Shown piece after piece: positions 63,343 to 64,000 of a stretch of DNA of 64,000 nt. The stretch comes from Bosea sp. BIWAKO-01 (lineage in GTDB: Bacteria; Pseudomonadota; Alphaproteobacteria; Rhizobiales; Beijerinckiaceae): assembly GCF_001748145.1 (NCBI RefSeq), contig NZ_BCQA01000001.1:1981501-2045500 (forward strand). Reading direction: 5' to 3'. Position numbers and translations under genes: made by a program. Under the pieces are notes generated by a model, which saw only the letters and a list, made by a program, of their open reading frames with translations, had not been told where the DNA came from and made no database searches. How positions within the stretch are numbered: position 1 is the first letter of the stretch; every line of letters begins with the position of its first letter.

Positions 63343-63498
63343 ATGACAGACGCCCAGATGGGCCTTGCCATCGCCACGCCGGCCATCATCGCGATGGCCG
63401 CAATGCTCTATCGCATGGGCGTGTTGCAGAAGGGCGGCGTCGCGGCAGCCGTGCTGATGTCGCTCGCCATTGCCGCCATGCTCTTCCTCGAACAGTGA
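63343..63498 (+). CDS. Small two-span membrane protein in nor cluster (51 aa)
   Basis: A 51-residue frame with two hydrophobic segments (GLAIATPAIIAMAAMLYRMG and AAVLMSLAIAAMLFLEQ) joined by a short LQKGG turn. GAGGAGAACGCC gives a strong ribosome site 7 bases before the ATG. It follows norD by 70 bases and has core-like codon use. No family is recognised; it may be an accessory subunit or stabiliser of a membrane complex. Confidence 0.65.
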   Translation: MTDAQMGLAIATPAIIAMAAMLYRMGVLQKGGVAAAVLMSLAIAAMLFLEQ

Positions 63499-63601
63499 GG
63501 CAGCCAAGCGCGCGCTGTTTGAGCCTCGACAAATTGCCACGGGCACGACCCGGCTAGTCTTCATGATACCCCGCATTCGGGGCCGAAACGGAGCCGGGAC
63601 C

Positions 63602-63904
63602 ATGACCACCCCACCCCTCGAACCCCTGGACGTGCACGCAATCCCGCACTCCATCCGCCATGCCACGATCTTCGGGATCCTGGAGCGTCTGGCCCCCGGC
63701 GAAGCCTTCAGGATCGTCAACGACCACGACCCCGCACCACTGCGACGGCAGATCGAGGCTCGCTATCCCGGCGCCTATTCCTGGGCCTATATCGTACCGG
63801 GGCCGGAGCTGTGGCAGGTCGAGATCGGCCGCAACGAAGCCGATGTCGGCACCGCCGATTGTGGCGGCCATGATGAAGGCCATTCCTGCACCTGCGGCCA
63901 CTGA
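63602..63904 (+). CDS. DUF2249 domain protein with Cys/His tail
   Basis: A 100-residue protein. The DUF2249 fold (LDVHAIPHSIRHATIFGILE, EAFRIVNDHDPAPLRRQIEA, WQVEIGRN) resembles TusA-like small domains and often occurs near denitrification and respiratory genes. The C-terminal tail ADCGGHDEGHSCTCGH has three Cys and three His and probably binds a metal. The start at MTTPPLE is chosen by homology. A role in Nor or heme assembly is only suggested by location. Confidence 0.8.
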   Translation: MTTPPLEPLDVHAIPHSIRHATIFGILERLAPGEAFRIVNDHDPAPLRRQIEARYPGAYSWAYIVPGPELWQVEIGRNEADVGTADCGGHDEGHSCTCGH

Positions 63905-63930
63905 AGCCGCCCGACCGGGAGACCACAGCC

Positions 63931-64000
63931 ATGCCGATGGCATCGCTGTCGCGCTGGACGATGAGCTATTTCGCAGCCGCGCTCGCCTTCCTGCTCGCGG
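63931..64000 (+). CDS. Membrane protein, 3'-truncated by window edge
   Basis: An open frame starts with ATG at 63931 after GGGAG and runs off the window. The visible 23 residues (MPMASLSRWTMSYFAAALAF then LLA) begin a membrane helix. It follows the DUF2249 gene by 26 bases in the same direction and probably belongs to the same operon. Too short to name. Confidence 0.55.
   Translation, partial: MPMASLSRWTMSYFAAALAFLLA

Overview
The window is high-GC DNA from an alphaproteobacterium, most likely a Hyphomicrobiales (Rhizobiales) member of the Bosea type. Supporting signs are 5-aminolevulinate synthase (HemA), the cell-cycle regulator GcrA, an Aap-type general amino-acid ABC transporter, O-succinylhomoserine sulfhydrylase MetZ, a long dCTP deaminase and a rhizobial-style palindromic repeat after norD. 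The genus is an inference; no rRNA gene is present to settle it.

Layout. 1-13.9 kb is housekeeping: the 3' end of yidC, a CatB/Vat-type acetyltransferase, engB, argB, a HAD nucleotidase, metZ, hemA, two SDR enzymes, a 2-hydroxychromene-2-carboxylate isomerase-like protein, a histidine/phenylalanine ammonia-lyase family enzyme and an M20 amidohydrolase. 14.0-27.1 kb is an exopolysaccharide locus: an initiating sugar-phosphate transferase, four further glycosyltransferases, a flippase, a Tat-exported GH10 glycosidase, a Wzc/ExoP-like chain-length protein whose kinase P-loop has lost its lysine, and two Gfo/Idh/MocA oxidoreductases. No polymerase (Wzy) was recognised. 27.2-34.6 kb holds transporters, a formamidase, two paralogous SRPBCC proteins each next to a different regulator (HxlR and ArsR) with palindromic operator candidates, a GST and guaC. 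34.6-39.4 kb has a broken LolD-like ATPase, aapJQM without the ATPase gene aapP, and gcrA. 39.7-49.1 kb has argD-argF-hslO, a cyanide-insensitive-type cytochrome bd operon (cydA-cydB-DUF2474), apaG-argE and a dCTP deaminase.

The most unusual part is 49.16-58.13 kb. A complete tRNA-Gly(CCC) is followed by four truncated copies of its 3' half (46-48 nt, anticodon loop to CCA), at about 50.77, 53.04, 56.51 and 58.10 kb. They divide the DNA into four tandem segments. The right ends of the segments share a sequence found in all four junctions, and the left ends share another with integrase-arm-like repeats. No integrase is visible. Each segment carries only one to a few small genes (a cysteine-rich exported protein; a small hypothetical; a membrane protein, a Cache-domain secreted protein and an IS110 transposase; a flavoprotein). 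One segment is only about 0.7 kb once its IS1182-type insertion is subtracted. This looks like an array of small integrase-less elements, or cassettes, stacked at one tRNA.

Immediately beyond the last truncated copy lies a denitrification module, norC-norB-norQ-norD, with an NnrR-like box upstream, followed by a 51-residue membrane protein, a DUF2249 protein and the start of another membrane gene. Together with the bd oxidase and HemA it suggests an organism that copes with low oxygen and nitric oxide.
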